Assembly: GCA_951812715.1 (NCBI GenBank)
Contig: OX638323.1
Coordinates: 2,832,577 to 2,896,576, forward strand
DNA length: 64,000 nt
Direction of reading: 5' to 3'
DNA from: an uncultured Pseudohongiella sp.
Lineage (GTDB): Bacteria > Pseudomonadota > Gammaproteobacteria > Pseudomonadales > Pseudohongiellaceae
Below are positions 27,988 to 38,172 of the stretch, one piece after another (within the stretch, counting starts at the first letter, position 1; each line of letters starts with the position of its first letter). The notes below the pieces were generated by a model. It saw nothing but the letters and a program-made list of their open reading frames with translations, was not told where the DNA came from and did no database searches. The translations under genes and the position numbers were made by a program.

Positions 27988-28476
27988 ATGAGTGAACCCG
28001 TTCAGAATCCTACATTCAGGGAACTGCTGGCGCATCCCGTGCATCTGTTCGCTTTCGGCTTTGGCAGCGGACTTTCGCCCTGGGCGCCGGGTACCGCGGG
28101 AACGCTGGTTGCCGCGGCGATCTGGCTGGCTCTTCCCGATTTTTCAATGCCGCTGGCATTGCTGCTGTCAGGCGTTGCGGTAGCGGCCGGCGTCTGGATC
28201 TGCGGCCGCAGCGCGGCGCGGCTGGGCGGGGGCGATCATCCCGGTATCGTCTGGGACGAGTTCGCCGGCTGCTGGATCACGCTGGCGCTGGCGCCCGCCG
28301 GCTGGGGCTGGGCGCTGGCGGGACTGGCGCTGTTCCGCCTGCTAGACATCGTCAAACCCTGGCCGATCAAGTGGCTGGACCGCGATCTGCAAGGCGGCCT
28401 GGGAATCATGCTTGATGATGTCGTTGCGGGTATAATGGCCGCCCTTTGCATGCAATGCATAAATCTGCTCGCCTGA
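27988..28476 (+). CDS. pgpA: phosphatidylglycerophosphatase A
   Basis: 162-residue membrane phosphatase of phosphatidylglycerol synthesis. [19 protein letters not shown] near residues 27-45 and [12 protein letters not shown] near 88-99 are PgpA signatures, with three or four membrane spans. In many gammaproteobacteria it follows thiL directly; here it is separated by the 15-kb hydantoin island and needs its own promoter. The downstream ribA starts 34 bp later, so the two probably share a transcript. Confidence 0.93.
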   Translation: MSEPVQNPTFRELLAHPVHLFAFGFGSGLSPWAPGTAGTLVAAAIWLALPDFSMPLALLLSGVAVAAGVWICGRSAARLGGGDHPGIVWDEFAGCWITLALAPAGWGWALAGLALFRLLDIVKPWPIKWLDRDLQGGLGIMLDDVVAGIMAALCMQCINLLA

Positions 28477-28510
28477 TTGCCGTTCGGGAAGCGTCCCGGG
28501 GGATTTCGAG

Positions 28511-29104
28511 TTGACGATTGAATTTATTGCTTCGGCCCGCTTGCCGACCCGCTGGGGTGATTTCACGATCTACGGCTTCAAGGACCTCGAAGCGGACAAG
28601 GAACATGTGGCGCTGACGCTCGGGGATATCAATCTCGACGATCCCCTGCCTTGTCGCATTCACTCCGAATGCCTCACCGGCGACTGCCTGTTCAGCTTGC
28701 GCTGCGATTGCGGCCCGCAACTGGAGTTCGCCATGCAGCATATCGCCGAGACAGGCCGGGGGCTGATTCTTTACCTGCGCCAGGAAGGCCGGGGCATCGG
28801 CCTGCTTAACAAGTTGAAGGCATACGCTTTGCAGGATTCCGGCTCGGACACGGTGGAAGCCAATGTCCAGCTCGGTTTCGAGCCCGACAGCCGCGAATAC
28901 CAGATCTGCAAGCCCATGCTCGACTTCTTCGATATCCGCAATGTGAAACTGCTGACCAATAATCCGGCGAAGGTGAATGCCTTGCAGGACATGGGTATCG
29001 AGGTCAGCGAGATCATCCCCATCCACACCGGCGCCAACCCGCACAACGAAACCTATCTGGCCGTCAAGATCGACAAACTCGGCCATATGAGCAAGTCCCG
29101 CTAG
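28511..29104 (+). CDS. ribA: GTP cyclohydrolase II
   Basis: 197 residues. The zinc cysteines Cys54, Cys65 and Cys67 sit in [18 protein letters not shown], and [20 protein letters not shown] is the GTP-binding/catalytic block. It starts riboflavin synthesis from GTP. The likely start is TTG 28511, the only in-frame start that gives a normal N-terminus. It supplies the activity missing from the RibA-like half of the RibBX protein at 9.7 kb. The 3' end is 12 bp from the convergent LRR gene. Confidence 0.95.
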   Translation: MTIEFIASARLPTRWGDFTIYGFKDLEADKEHVALTLGDINLDDPLPCRIHSECLTGDCLFSLRCDCGPQLEFAMQHIAETGRGLILYLRQEGRGIGLLNKLKAYALQDSGSDTVEANVQLGFEPDSREYQICKPMLDFFDIRNVKLLTNNPAKVNALQDMGIEVSEIIPIHTGANPHNETYLAVKIDKLGHMSKSR

Positions 29105-29116
29105 CGCTTGAGGTCA

Positions 29117-32100
29117 TCACGGCGGGTGACTGTGCTCGGGATGTGGGGGATGGCCATATGACGGCGGGAGCGCGCGGGACGCGGACGTCGAAAATCCTGG
29201 CCTGCGCAGAACGAAGTTCGAAAGTCCGTCCATGAGCATCGAACCCTTGCCTTGCGTAGCCTCATGGAAGTTGTACAGATGAGAAGAGTCCGGCCCAGGA
29301 TTGCTGAAAAATTCGATCTGTTCACTGACCGCCTGCATCTGCTCATAGGTAGGCGGATCGTCCCGGTTGTAAACGAGCACCGTCGCCGTCCGGAACTCCT
29401 TTTGTGATTCCGTCCAGGAGGGAACGCGCTCGCCGTGTCGTTCGATCAGGTTTTCTATCGTGACCGTTTGCAGGGTTCCGGTGAATATCCGGTTCCCGTT
29501 ATCGTCAACGGCGATGTGGCCGTCTGCTCCCGTAGACCACTCTCCGTCTTCGAAATACTGAATTTCAGCGACCTCCCCCGCCGGAATAAAGCCCGCCAGA
29601 TAGAGCTCCAGGTCACTGTAAGGCAGGCCGTTGCCTCCGTTGGCGATGAGGCCGAACCACCCGGCGGAATAACGGTTATCGCCAAGATGCGTCAAATCGG
29701 CCGGGTCGAAGCCGCCCAATTGTCCATTAACGGAGCTGAAGCGCCAATGACTGTTACGCCCGCCGATTGATGTTGTAACTACGTAGTTTGCCCAGGCGTG
29801 CATCACCTCATGCAGACCGGGACCTTGCTCGATACCATACAAATCCGGGAAATGAAGAAGTCTCTTGAGTTTTCCCGCCGAGCCGAAGGAGTTGTGATAA
29901 AAATTGTCCAGACCGATGCCTGAAATATCGTTGCTCACGGGATATGCAACGCCAGCGTAGCTCGTCACCTTGTTGTCACGAATATCTTCCACATTCGAAA
30001 TCAGCATCAGGAAATCGAATGCGTCCTCGAAGTGTGAGTAGAACCGCTCGGAATATGCCTCAAGTTCCAATGATTCCCTCGTCAAATGCTCTTCAACGGG
30101 CATCGTCACCAGAGTGTCCTTGAATATGCGCAATTCGCCAATTGCCGACTCGTTTGGCGAGGGATCGTTGTCGTCGCTTATGCCGTCGCCATCGGTATCT
30201 CTGGACCGGCTCGGGTCGTTCGGGAAGGCATCGTGGAAATTCACCACGCCGTCGGCGTCGGAATCGATCGACGATTGCAATAGTCGAGCGTCGAATCTGC
30301 ACTCGTTGCCGGCGTCGTCGCAGATGTTCAGCAGTGCTTCGGGAATCGCGCCGACAAACTCGTTGTCATTCATCCACAAGTGGAACAAGTTAGTCAGCTT
30401 GCCCATCTCGCGAGGAATTTCGCCGCTCAACTTGTTTCCAAAGAGGTACACATACCCGATTCCGGTCAGATTCCCGAATTCGGCGGGAATCTCTCCGCTC
30501 AACTCATTATTCTGAAGCCACAGTGCAAATAAATTCGTCAACAGGCCAAGTTCGGTGGGAATGTTTCCGCTCAGCCTGTTGCCCGCTAGCCCCAATGTTT
30601 CCAGATTGGCGAGATTGCCCAACTCTCGCGGGATGACGCCACTTAGATCGTTGTTGCTCAATTCCAATTCCCGTAACTCGGAAAGCAGGGTGATCTCAGT
30701 GGGGATCTCGCCTGCGAGACCACTGCCTCGCAAGAAGACTTTGACAACCCGGCCATCCGAAACCGATATCCCTTCCCAAGTGGTAATCTTCGTCTGGTCT
30801 CCGGATCCCCATGCGCGGATCGGACTGTCTTCACCGACCAGGCCTGTCCCGATAAGCGCGTTGGCGAATGCGACCAGCGCTCCGCAGTCGGCGGCGAGAC
30901 CGTCGTTGGAATCACCGGCTTCAATGAAGGTACCGTCGGTACATCCGCCGGCGTCGATCAGCAAGCCCAATGGATTGGCTTCCTTCACCCTGATCGTAAA
31001 CTTGAGTTCGGCGGAATCTCCGTCGCTGTCCCGGACAACGTAGGTAACTTCATAGAATCCAGCCCGGACAGGCGCGCCGGAGAGCCATCGCGCACCGCTA
31101 TCGAAACTCAGTCCCGGGGGCGTCAAGTACTTGATTTCATAGGTCAGGGGAGGGTTGCCGCCGTCGGCCTCGGGCAATAGCAATGCTGCGATGGACTCGC
31201 CGACGGTGTATGTCTGTTCCGCCGGGACGCTTTCGGGGGAAAAAACCGGTGCGGTGTCGGAGGCGGTATCCACCACGCCGTCGGCATCCGAATCGATCGA
31301 CGCATGCAATTGACGAGCGTCGAATCTGCACTCGTTGTCGGCATCGTCGCAGATGTACAATAGCGCTTCTGGAATCGCGCCGACAAACTCATTGCCATGC
31401 ATCCACAGGTACCACAAGTTGGTCAGTTTGCCTAGCTCGGGAGGAATTTCACCGCTCAACTCGTTGCCATTGAGGTACACAAGACTAATTCCGATCAGAT
31501 TCCCGAGTTCCGAGGGGATCTTTCCGCGCAACTCATTATTCTGAAGCCACAGGGAAGTTAAATTCGTCAACAGGCCGAGTTCGGAGGGAATGGTTCCGCT
31601 CAGTCTGTTGCCCGCCAACTCCAATGATTCCAGATTGGCAAGATTGCCCAACTCGCGCGGAATGGCGCCGCTTAGATCGTTGTAGCTCAAATGCAATTCC
31701 CGCAATTCGGACAGCAGGGCGATTTCAGCGGGGATCTCGCCTGCGAGACCGCGGTCCCGCAAGAAGACCTCGACAACCCGGCCGCTGGAAATCGATATCC
31801 CTTCCCAGGTGGTGATCTTCGTCTGGTCTCCGGATCCCCATTGACGGATCGGACTGTCTTCACCGACCAGGCCTGACCCGATCAACGCGTTGGCGAAAGC
31901 GACCAGCGCCCTGCAGTCGGAGGCGAGTTCATCGCTGTAATCACTGGCATCGATGAAGGTCCCGTCGGAACATCCGGGGGCGACAGCCGGTGTGTTGTCG
32001 GGAGGCGCCGATGAAGACAGCAACACCGCGGGCAAGGAAGTAAAGACGCCTCCCGCAAGGGGAAGCGATTCCGCTGCCACTTCGGCGTCACAGGATACCC

Positions 32101-33427
32101 TTGCCACTCCTCCGGGAAATCCATCCGGGATAACGAACAGATCGCGAAGAAACCAAACCGATGTCGAACGGGTTCCAATCTCCTTCGAGGTCCGAACCGA
32201 GGCCACCCCGTCGTGGCTTTCCAGCTCAAACACGCAGGAAGCGCCGGAAGCGGAAACGTTCGCCAGGACCATGGCGAGCCCGGTCTCGGCGGGCAAGGCC
32301 ATGAACTGGAATCTGTCCGCTGGCCGCGCGCCCGTCCGTGCGGCCATGCCGGTCACATTGTCCGCCGTACCCACGGCAAGCAGATTGAGCGCCGCCACGG
32401 GCTGGTCGCAAACAAGCGTGGCGTAGCCGAAGGCAAGCTGGCCTTCGTCCTTGCCGGTCAGTTCCAGGAATTCGCGGGATCCGGAAAACTCCAATGTCGC
32501 GCTCACGCTCCCAGCCGATACTCCAGTGCGAGTTTCAAATCGGCTCATATCGAGGCCTGATCCTTGCAAGTCCAGAACGCATCGATTGTCGGCAGTGGAT
32601 AAGTTGGCTATCAGCAATCGCGACCGGAATCCCCCGCCGTCCGCCACCAGCGGGAACAAATGAGCGGATTGCAAGTCACTTTCGCCGTCCAGGACGGTCG
32701 CCGGCAACGAAGCAAACACGTCACCGCTGGTAAACAACCCGAACGCCGCCACTTCCCGATCGCATGAGACGGTTACCGTCCCGCTTTCGAACAGGTCGGG
32801 TATGCTGACCAGGTCGGCGAGATTCTCCATGGCCATGGATTTCTCCGGCACGGAGAAATTTCCCCTGCCCACGCTGGCGGAAGCGCCGTCTTCCAGTTCA
32901 ACCGTGCAGACCGCGCCGGCGTTGCCGTTATTGGAGACGATCAACGATTGCGAGGCGAACCGGGGAATTGCCGGAAACTGGAACGAAAACGCTGTCGACG
33001 CGCTTTCCAGTGCGGTCATGGCAACCGGGGAGCCCGATGGTCCCGATGTCATAAGCAACCGGGCAACAATGGGCTCAAGGCAGTCAAGACTGGCATAGCC
33101 GCTCGCAAGCGATTGCGTTCCGGAACTGACAAGCGCGAGACTCCCGCCCCCACGGGGAAGATCAATGGTGGCGCCCGGTTCTGCCGCGGTTACGGCAGTG
33201 TGGGACTGCAGCCTGCCGATCTGAAGTCCGGCTCCTTGCAGCACGAGAGTACACTGGTTGGGCAAATTCGATACATCCGTGACAAACAGATGCGTCCGAT
33301 ATCCGTCCCCGTCCACAAACAACGGAAATATGTGATTTCTGCTTGCTGTTTCGTCCAGCGGCTGAGCTGAGGCGCAAAGCGCCGCGGGTAGAAGCAGAAT
33401 AAGAAAGATCAGGCGAAATAGTTTCAT
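29117..33427 (-). CDS. giant secreted LRR protein with HExxH metallopeptidase-like domain
   Basis: 1436 residues from ATG 33427, chosen because a signal peptide begins there. Two tandem ~230-residue beta-rich repeats (IFPLFVDGDGYRTHLF, then LFPLVADGGGFRSRLL) come first. An LRR block of plant type (LSGEIPPELGKLTNL) covers about 485-720, an Ig-like/cadherin-like domain about 725-820, and a second LRR block about 828-1065. A calcium-type DTDGDGISDDND segment follows near 1090. The C-terminal ~330 residues contain HEVMH at 1206-1210 and YSDLELYLAG further on, which suggests a zinc peptidase. The two LRR blocks are near-identical. Role unknown; extracellular proteolysis or adhesion is plausible. 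Confidence 0.8.
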   Translation of the reverse strand: MKLFRLIFLILLLPAALCASAQPLDETASRNHIFPLFVDGDGYRTHLFVTDVSNLPNQCTLVLQGAGLQIGRLQSHTAVTAAEPGATIDLPRGGGSLALVSSGTQSLASGYASLDCLEPIVARLLMTSGPSGSPVAMTALESASTAFSFQFPAIPRFASQSLIVSNNGNAGAVCTVELEDGASASVGRGNFSVPEKSMAMENLADLVSIPDLFESGTVTVSCDREVAAFGLFTSGDVFASLPATVLDGESDLQSAHLFPLVADGGGFRSRLLIANLSTADNRCVLDLQGSGLDMSRFETRTGVSAGSVSATLEFSGSREFLELTGKDEGQLAFGYATLVCDQPVAALNLLAVGTADNVTGMAARTGARPADRFQFMALPAETGLAMVLANVSASGASCVFELESHDGVASVRTSKEIGTRSTSVWFLRDLFVIPDGFPGGVARVSCDAEVAAESLPLAGGVFTSLPAVLLSSSAPPDNTPAVAPGCSDGTFIDASDYSDELASDCRALVAFANALIGSGLVGEDSPIRQWGSGDQTKITTWEGISISSGRVVEVFLRDRGLAGEIPAEIALLSELRELHLSYNDLSGAIPRELGNLANLESLELAGNRLSGTIPSELGLLTNLTSLWLQNNELRGKIPSELGNLIGISLVYLNGNELSGEIPPELGKLTNLWYLWMHGNEFVGAIPEALLYICDDADNECRFDARQLHASIDSDADGVVDTASDTAPVFSPESVPAEQTYTVGESIAALLLPEADGGNPPLTYEIKYLTPPGLSFDSGARWLSGAPVRAGFYEVTYVVRDSDGDSAELKFTIRVKEANPLGLLIDAGGCTDGTFIEAGDSNDGLAADCGALVAFANALIGTGLVGEDSPIRAWGSGDQTKITTWEGISVSDGRVVKVFLRGSGLAGEIPTEITLLSELRELELSNNDLSGVIPRELGNLANLETLGLAGNRLSGNIPTELGLLTNLFALWLQNNELSGEIPAEFGNLTGIGYVYLFGNKLSGEIPREMGKLTNLFHLWMNDNEFVGAIPEALLNICDDAGNECRFDARLLQSSIDSDADGVVNFHDAFPNDPSRSRDTDGDGISDDNDPSPNESAIGELRIFKDTLVTMPVEEHLTRESLELEAYSERFYSHFEDAFDFLMLISNVEDIRDNKVTSYAGVAYPVSNDISGIGLDNFYHNSFGSAGKLKRLLHFPDLYGIEQGPGLHEVMHAWANYVVTTSIGGRNSHWRFSSVNGQLGGFDPADLTHLGDNRYSAGWFGLIANGGNGLPYSDLELYLAGFIPAGEVAEIQYFEDGEWSTGADGHIAVDDNGNRIFTGTLQTVTIENLIERHGERVPSWTESQKEFRTATVLVYNRDDPPTYEQMQAVSEQIEFFSNPGPDSSHLYNFHEATQGKGSMLMDGLSNFVLRRPGFSTSASRALPPSYGHPPHPEHSHPP
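30240..31975 (-). repeat. internal duplication of a ~700-bp LRR module
   Basis: The stretches at about 30240-30945 and 31275-31975 encode near-identical units. Each opens with CxDGTFI, runs through GLVGEDSPI, WGSGDQTKITTWEGIS and the LRRs, and ends CRFDAR and SIDSDADGVV. They are separated by about 330 bp encoding the Ig-like domain. Similarity is visible at DNA level, indicating a recent duplication. Confidence 0.8.
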
Positions 33428-33607
33428 TTTTCTTAACCAGCCCTTGTTCTTCGGATGAGTGATCCGCCAGGACTTCATGTACCCGCCTGCTTTCTGATTC
33501 TACACACTACATTGTCGATTTCCAGTTTCGACTATTTGCGAGTACAGGCTAGAATTACCGTCGATCGCCTTTCATACTCTGGGGCGCCAGGAATTCAATG
33601 CGGAATA

Positions 33608-34225
33608 ATGGGCAAGCTGATCACCATTGATCTGTTGCGCCACGGCGAGCCCGGGGGCGGGGATATCCTGCGCGGGCGAGTGGATCCCGAACTGACCGAC
33701 CTGGGCCGGCGGCAGATGGAAGCCGCCGCCGAGCGGGCGGAGGCGAACTGGACGCATATCATCACTTCGCCCTTGCAACGCTGCCGGGAATTCGCCCATG
33801 ACCTGGCGCATAGCCGGGCGCTGGAATTGCAGATCGAGGATGACTGGCAGGAAATTGATTACGGCGACTGGGACGGGATGCCCATAGCTGAATGGCGCGT
33901 CCGCTCAGCGCGGCAGTTCCGCAAATTCCGCGAAGATATTACCGCGCTTGCGCCGCCCAACGGCGAGACCTTCACCGAGTTCAGGGACCGTGTGCTGGGC
34001 GCCTGGAACGGACTGAGCGGCCTGCCCGGCGGCAGCCATGTGCTGTTGGTGACTCATGGCGGCGTGATGCGGGTGATATTGCCTACCGTGCTCGGCATGC
34101 CGCTCAACCAGAGCAATCCGCTGAATATCCCTTTTGCCTGCCTAAGCCGGGTGCTGCTCCATGTGAGCGGAAAGAACCGCCGCGCCAGCCTGTTGTTCCA
34201 CAACGCCGGAAAGCCGGTTCAGTAG
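33608..34225 (+). CDS. histidine phosphatase, CobC-like (alpha-ribazole phosphatase)
   Basis: 205 residues. LLRHGEPGGG near residue 9 supplies the catalytic His of the phosphoglycerate-mutase/acid-phosphatase fold, and LVTHGGVMRVI supplies the second His. The length and position next to cobO suggest alpha-ribazole-5'-phosphate dephosphorylation in cobalamin nucleotide-loop assembly, although other small-molecule phosphatases look alike. ATG 33608 puts the RHG motif at the usual place. It overlaps the convergent cobO by 7 bp. Confidence 0.75.
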   Translation: MGKLITIDLLRHGEPGGGDILRGRVDPELTDLGRRQMEAAAERAEANWTHIITSPLQRCREFAHDLAHSRALELQIEDDWQEIDYGDWDGMPIAEWRVRSARQFRKFREDITALAPPNGETFTEFRDRVLGAWNGLSGLPGGSHVLLVTHGGVMRVILPTVLGMPLNQSNPLNIPFACLSRVLLHVSGKNRRASLLFHNAGKPVQ

Positions 34226-34827
34226 TCGAGCCCTTTCTGCGCCTTGACGCCGTGATTAAAGGCGTGGCGCACGTCCTTCACTTCGCTCACGGTATCGGCC
34301 AATTCCAGCAATTCGCGGCTGGCGTTGCGGCCGGTTATGACCACATGCTGTCGCGCCGGCCGCGCGCGCAAGGCGGCCAGCACCCTGGCCTTGTCGAGGT
34401 AGCCATAGGTGAGCATATAGGTCAGTTCATCGAGAATGACGAGGTCGGTTGCCTCATCTGCGAGAATCGCCTCGGCCTTGCTCCAGGCCGACTCGGCGGC
34501 GGCGATGTCGGTCTGCCGATCCTGGGTCTCCCAGGTGAAACCAGTACCCATGACGTGGAATTCGACGGCCGGATTTTTCGCGAACAGCAATTGTTCGCCG
34601 CATTCCCAGGTGCCCTTGATGAATTGAACGACGGCGCAGCGCAGGCCATGACCGACGCTACGGGCGAGCATGCCGAAGGCGGAAGAACTCTTGCCCTTGC
34701 CGTTTCCGGTTAGAACGAGCAGCAGCCCCCGATCCTCGGTGGCGGCCGCGATGCGATCGTCGACATGTTCCTTCTTGCGCTGCATGGCGCGCTTGTGACG
34801 GGCGTTGCGGTCTTTATCCATTGCCAT
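34219..34827 (-). CDS. cobO: cob(I)yrinic acid a,c-diamide adenosyltransferase
   Basis: 202 residues. The P-loop LTGNGKGKSSSAFGM, followed by VVQFIKGTWECGEQ and VILDELTYMLTYGYL, is typical of the BtuR/CobO/CobP family, which transfers the adenosyl group of ATP to cob(I)alamin or its precursor. ATG 34827, with AGGAA upstream, is preferred; an ATG 57 bp further upstream is possible. It lies downstream of dxs on the same strand. No complete cobalamin pathway is visible here, so salvage is likely. Confidence 0.93.
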   Translation of the reverse strand: MAMDKDRNARHKRAMQRKKEHVDDRIAAATEDRGLLLVLTGNGKGKSSSAFGMLARSVGHGLRCAVVQFIKGTWECGEQLLFAKNPAVEFHVMGTGFTWETQDRQTDIAAAESAWSKAEAILADEATDLVILDELTYMLTYGYLDKARVLAALRARPARQHVVITGRNASRELLELADTVSEVKDVRHAFNHGVKAQKGLDY

Positions 34828-34904
34828 ATTGCGTAAATTCCTGTTGTGCCAATGGGGTAGGTCGCGGCCGGTTTCCGCTGTCATCGCCTCGGCGCCCGCG
34901 GTCG

Positions 34905-36815
34905 TCAGATCGCGCGGCAGCGAATCTTGTCCGTGATCAGTTTATCCCGAATGGCTCGGGCGATGCCGGCGGCGTCGAGACCGGCCTGTTGCAGCATGTC
35001 CGCCGGTTTGCCATGTTCGAGAAAGCGGTCCGGCAGGCCGAGATTGAGCAGCGGTGTGCGATAGCCGTCCCGCAGCAGCACTTCGTTGACCGCCGAGCCG
35101 GCGCCGCCCATGATGACGTTTTCCTCGACCGTCACCACCAGTTCATGCGCGCTGGCGGCCGCGCGGATGGCTTTCTCGTCGATAGGTTTGACGAAACGCA
35201 TGTCGTATAGCGTGGCGTTGAATTCATCCGCCGCGGCAAGCGCCGGAGTGACCATGCTGCCGAAGGCCAGAATCGCCAGGTCGCGACCCTTGCGCCGCGG
35301 AACCGCTTCGCCGATAGGAACCGTTTGCCAGTCGTCGCGGGTTTGCGCGCCCGGCCCCTTGCCGCGGGGATAGCGCACCGCCGCGGGTCCCTGGTGTGCA
35401 TAACCGGTACTAAGCAGCAGCCGGGTTTCCTGTTCGTCGCTGGGCGCCATGACCACGATATTGGGCACGCAGCGCAAATAGGTAAGATCGAAGCTGCCGG
35501 CGTGCGTCGGGCCGTCTTCGCCTACCAGGCCGGCCCGATCAATCGCGAACAGCACATCCAGATTTTGCAAAGTAATGTCGTGAATGAACTGGTCGTAGGC
35601 GCGTTGCAGAAAGGTTGAATAAATGGCTACCACCGGTTTGAGTCCTTCACAGGCAAGTCCCGCGCCGAAAGTCAGCGCATGCTGTTCGGCGATAGCCACG
35701 TCGTGGAAGCGATCCGGGAACTTGCTGGAAAACTCCACCATGCCGGAGCCTGCTCCCATGGCGGGAGTGATAGCAACCAGTTTTTCATCGCGTTCCGCAG
35801 TCTCGCACAGCCAATTGCCGAACACCTGGGAATAGGTCGGCGAGCTTTTGTCCTTGCTTTTGCTGGCCCGCCGGATTTCGTTGATCGGCGGCGCCTTGCC
35901 CATGGCGTGCATGCCGAAAGGGTCGTTTTCCGATTCGATGTAGCCCTTGCCCTTGCGAGTGACTACATGCAATAACCTGGGTCCGGCAATACCCTTGACG
36001 TTTTCCAGCACCTGGCGCAAATGGCTGAGATTGTGGCCGTCGATCATCCCGATATAGTTGAATCCGAGTTGCTCGAACATATTGCCTGGAGACACCATGC
36101 CCTTCATGTATTTCTCGGTTTGTTCCGCGGCGCGCAGCGCGCGCGGCGCCTTGGCGAGCACCTTTCTGCTGCCGGTGCGAATGAAGTTGTAGGGTTTGCT
36201 GGCCCAAAGACGCGCGAAATAATTCGACAGGCCGCCCACATTGTCGGAAATGGACATGTTGTTGTCGTTCAGGATGATCAGAATGTCGTCATCCAGATGG
36301 GCGGCATGGTTCATCGCCTCGAAAGCCATCCCCGCCGTCATCGCGCCATCTCCCACCACGGCGACTATATTGTGATCCTCGCCGTTCATACGACGGCCGA
36401 TCATCATGCCGACCGCCGCGCTGATGGCGGTGCTGGAATGACCGACGCCAAAGGTGTCGTATTCGCTTTCGATGCGACTCGGAAAAGCCGCCAGCCCGCC
36501 AGCCTGACGCATGGTCTCCATCCGATCGCGGCGCCCGGTCAGGATCTTGTGAGGATAGGCCTGGTGGCCCACATCCCAGACCAGGCGGTCGACGGGAGTT
36601 TCGAACACGTAATGCAGGGCGATGGTCAATTCCACCACGCCGAGACCGGCGCCGAGATGACCTCCGGTCTTGCCCACGCAATAAAGCAAATAAGCCCGCA
36701 ATTCTTCCGCCAGCGCCGACAGTTGATCAGGCTCCAGCCGGCGCAGATCAGCCGGGGCGTCGATCTTGTCGAGCAACGGCGTTGCGGGTCTTGTCGCTGG
36801 TATTTGCTTGAGCAT
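34905..36815 (-). CDS. dxs: 1-deoxy-D-xylulose-5-phosphate synthase
   Basis: 636 residues. The thiamine diphosphate motif [19 protein letters not shown] near residues 155-173, [11 protein letters not shown], and the transketolase C-terminal domains are all present. It condenses pyruvate and glyceraldehyde 3-phosphate in the first step of the MEP isoprenoid pathway. It lies downstream of xseB and ispA, the widespread gammaproteobacterial order, although a 183-bp gap with a structured repeat separates it from ispA. Confidence 0.98.
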   Translation of the reverse strand: MLKQIPATRPATPLLDKIDAPADLRRLEPDQLSALAEELRAYLLYCVGKTGGHLGAGLGVVELTIALHYVFETPVDRLVWDVGHQAYPHKILTGRRDRMETMRQAGGLAAFPSRIESEYDTFGVGHSSTAISAAVGMMIGRRMNGEDHNIVAVVGDGAMTAGMAFEAMNHAAHLDDDILIILNDNNMSISDNVGGLSNYFARLWASKPYNFIRTGSRKVLAKAPRALRAAEQTEKYMKGMVSPGNMFEQLGFNYIGMIDGHNLSHLRQVLENVKGIAGPRLLHVVTRKGKGYIESENDPFGMHAMGKAPPINEIRRASKSKDKSSPTYSQVFGNWLCETAERDEKLVAITPAMGAGSGMVEFSSKFPDRFHDVAIAEQHALTFGAGLACEGLKPVVAIYSTFLQRAYDQFIHDITLQNLDVLFAIDRAGLVGEDGPTHAGSFDLTYLRCVPNIVVMAPSDEQETRLLLSTGYAHQGPAAVRYPRGKGPGAQTRDDWQTVPIGEAVPRRKGRDLAILAFGSMVTPALAAADEFNATLYDMRFVKPIDEKAIRAAASAHELVVTVEENVIMGGAGSAVNEVLLRDGYRTPLLNLGLPDRFLEHGKPADMLQQAGLDAAGIARAIRDKLITDKIRCRAI

Positions 36816-36888
36816 GCTGGCGATGGTTTACCGTAATCTATGGAGCATACCGTATCGCCCATCCCGAATGCACACGCAAGCGCCGCCC

Positions 36889-36968
36889 GCGACACAGGAA
36901 TGTGTCGCCGAATTCAGTAACGCAAGCCATGGAATTTGGGAGCAAGACAAAACCATGCTTTCGTTTCT
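36889..36968. repeat. structured dispersed repeat, copy 2
   Basis: This shares with 7703-7857 the leading hairpin (GCGACAC/GTGTCGC around AGGAAT at 36889-36908), then CGAATTC, GCAAGCCAT, GAATT, GGGAGC, ACAAAACCA and GCTTT in the same order. The two middle hairpins of copy 1 are absent. The central stem pair differs (A-T here, G-C in copy 1) with pairing kept. It lies between ispA and dxs. Confidence 0.7.
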
Positions 36969-36998
36969 CCAATCTTAACCGATTAGATCAGAGATAAA

Positions 36999-37886
36999 CT
37001 AGTTTACTCGATCGACTATGTAAGCGGCCAGTTGACGCAGTGGGGCTGCTTGTTCGCTGAATTCCACGATCGCGCCGGTTGCTCTCGCAGCGAGTTCCCT
37101 GGCGCGATCGCGGGAGGATTCCAGCCCGAGAAGCGCGACATAGGTAGGCTTGTTCCGGTCACGGTCGGAGCCCTGGGGTTTGCCTATCGTTCCGGTATCC
37201 GCCACTACGTCGAGAATGTCGTCCTGGATCTGGAAGGCGAGTCCGATGTGATGCGCGTATTCCCCCAATCGTTCAAGCTGGGCGGAGGTCGCGATACCGG
37301 TGCTCATCCCGCCAAGAAGCACGCTGGCGCGGATAAGCGCTCCCGTCTTCAGCAGATGGGTAGTCTCCAGCTCCGATAGGGAAACCCGCCGGCCATCCGC
37401 CGCCATGTCCCGCATTTGCCCTCCCACCATGCCGGCCGGTCCTGCCGCCAAGGCCAGTTCCCGCGCCATGCGCAGGCGGTTATCGCTGTCGGCTCGAGGC
37501 TGGCAGAGAATTTCGAAAGCCATCGATTGCAAGGCGTCTCCAGCCAGGATGGCCGTCGCTTCGTCAAAGGCCTTGTGCAAGGTGGGCCGACCCCGGCGCA
37601 GGCCGTCATCGTCGAGCGCCGGCAAATCGTCGTGGATCAGCGAATAGGCGTGAATGAACTCGACCGCGCAGGCCGCCGCGTCGGCGTCCTCGAAGTTGCC
37701 GCCGAGCGTCCGGCAACTGGCGTAAACGAGCAGTGGTCTCACCCGCTTGCCACCGCCGAGCACGACGTAGCGGATCGCCTCGCCGAGATTCGGGCCGCGA
37801 AATTCAGCGGCATCGAGATGGCGGTCTATCTGCCGGTCGACCCGCTGCCGACAAGTCGCCTGGAAATTTTCGAAGGTGTTTGACAT
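36999..37886 (-). CDS. ispA: (2E,6E)-farnesyl diphosphate synthase
   Basis: 295 residues from ATG 37886 (an upstream in-frame extension is not credible). The first aspartate-rich motif is in LIHDDLPALDDDGLRRG and the second in FQIQDDILDV, with GGKRVRPLL near residue 45. It condenses IPP with DMAPP and then GPP to give farnesyl diphosphate. It is encoded 17 bp after xseB and upstream of dxs. Confidence 0.96.
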   Translation of the reverse strand: MSNTFENFQATCRQRVDRQIDRHLDAAEFRGPNLGEAIRYVVLGGGKRVRPLLVYASCRTLGGNFEDADAAACAVEFIHAYSLIHDDLPALDDDGLRRGRPTLHKAFDEATAILAGDALQSMAFEILCQPRADSDNRLRMARELALAAGPAGMVGGQMRDMAADGRRVSLSELETTHLLKTGALIRASVLLGGMSTGIATSAQLERLGEYAHHIGLAFQIQDDILDVVADTGTIGKPQGSDRDRNKPTYVALLGLESSRDRARELAARATGAIVEFSEQAAPLRQLAAYIVDRVN

Positions 37887-37903
37887 ATGCGGAGAGGAGG
37901 GCG

Positions 37904-38146
37904 CTAGTCCGCCGCTGGATCGAGTTTGAGGTCCACGGTGTCGCCATCGACGGATGTGAGCGCCTTCACCTTCTGCTCCGCCTGCTCCAGCGCCTGCTGG
38001 CACTCCTTGACCAGCGTCACGCCGTGCTCGAAGGTTTTCAGAGAGTCTTCCAGACCCATTTCGCCCTCTTCCATGCGCGTTACGAGCCGTTCGAGTTCGC
38101 CCAACTTTTCTTCGAAATTGAAATCTTTGTTTCCGGTTTCACCCAT
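37904..38146 (-). CDS. xseB: exodeoxyribonuclease VII small subunit
   Basis: 80 residues. FEEKLGELERLVTRMEEGEM and LEDSLKTFEHGVTLVKECQQ are the XseB two-helix signature. With XseA it forms exonuclease VII, which degrades single-stranded DNA. Placement directly upstream of ispA is typical of the family. Confidence 0.95.
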   Translation of the reverse strand: MGETGNKDFNFEEKLGELERLVTRMEEGEMGLEDSLKTFEHGVTLVKECQQALEQAEQKVKALTSVDGDTVDLKLDPAAD

Positions 38147-38172
38147 GGTTGTTATCCCTCTCTTCCCGGCGG

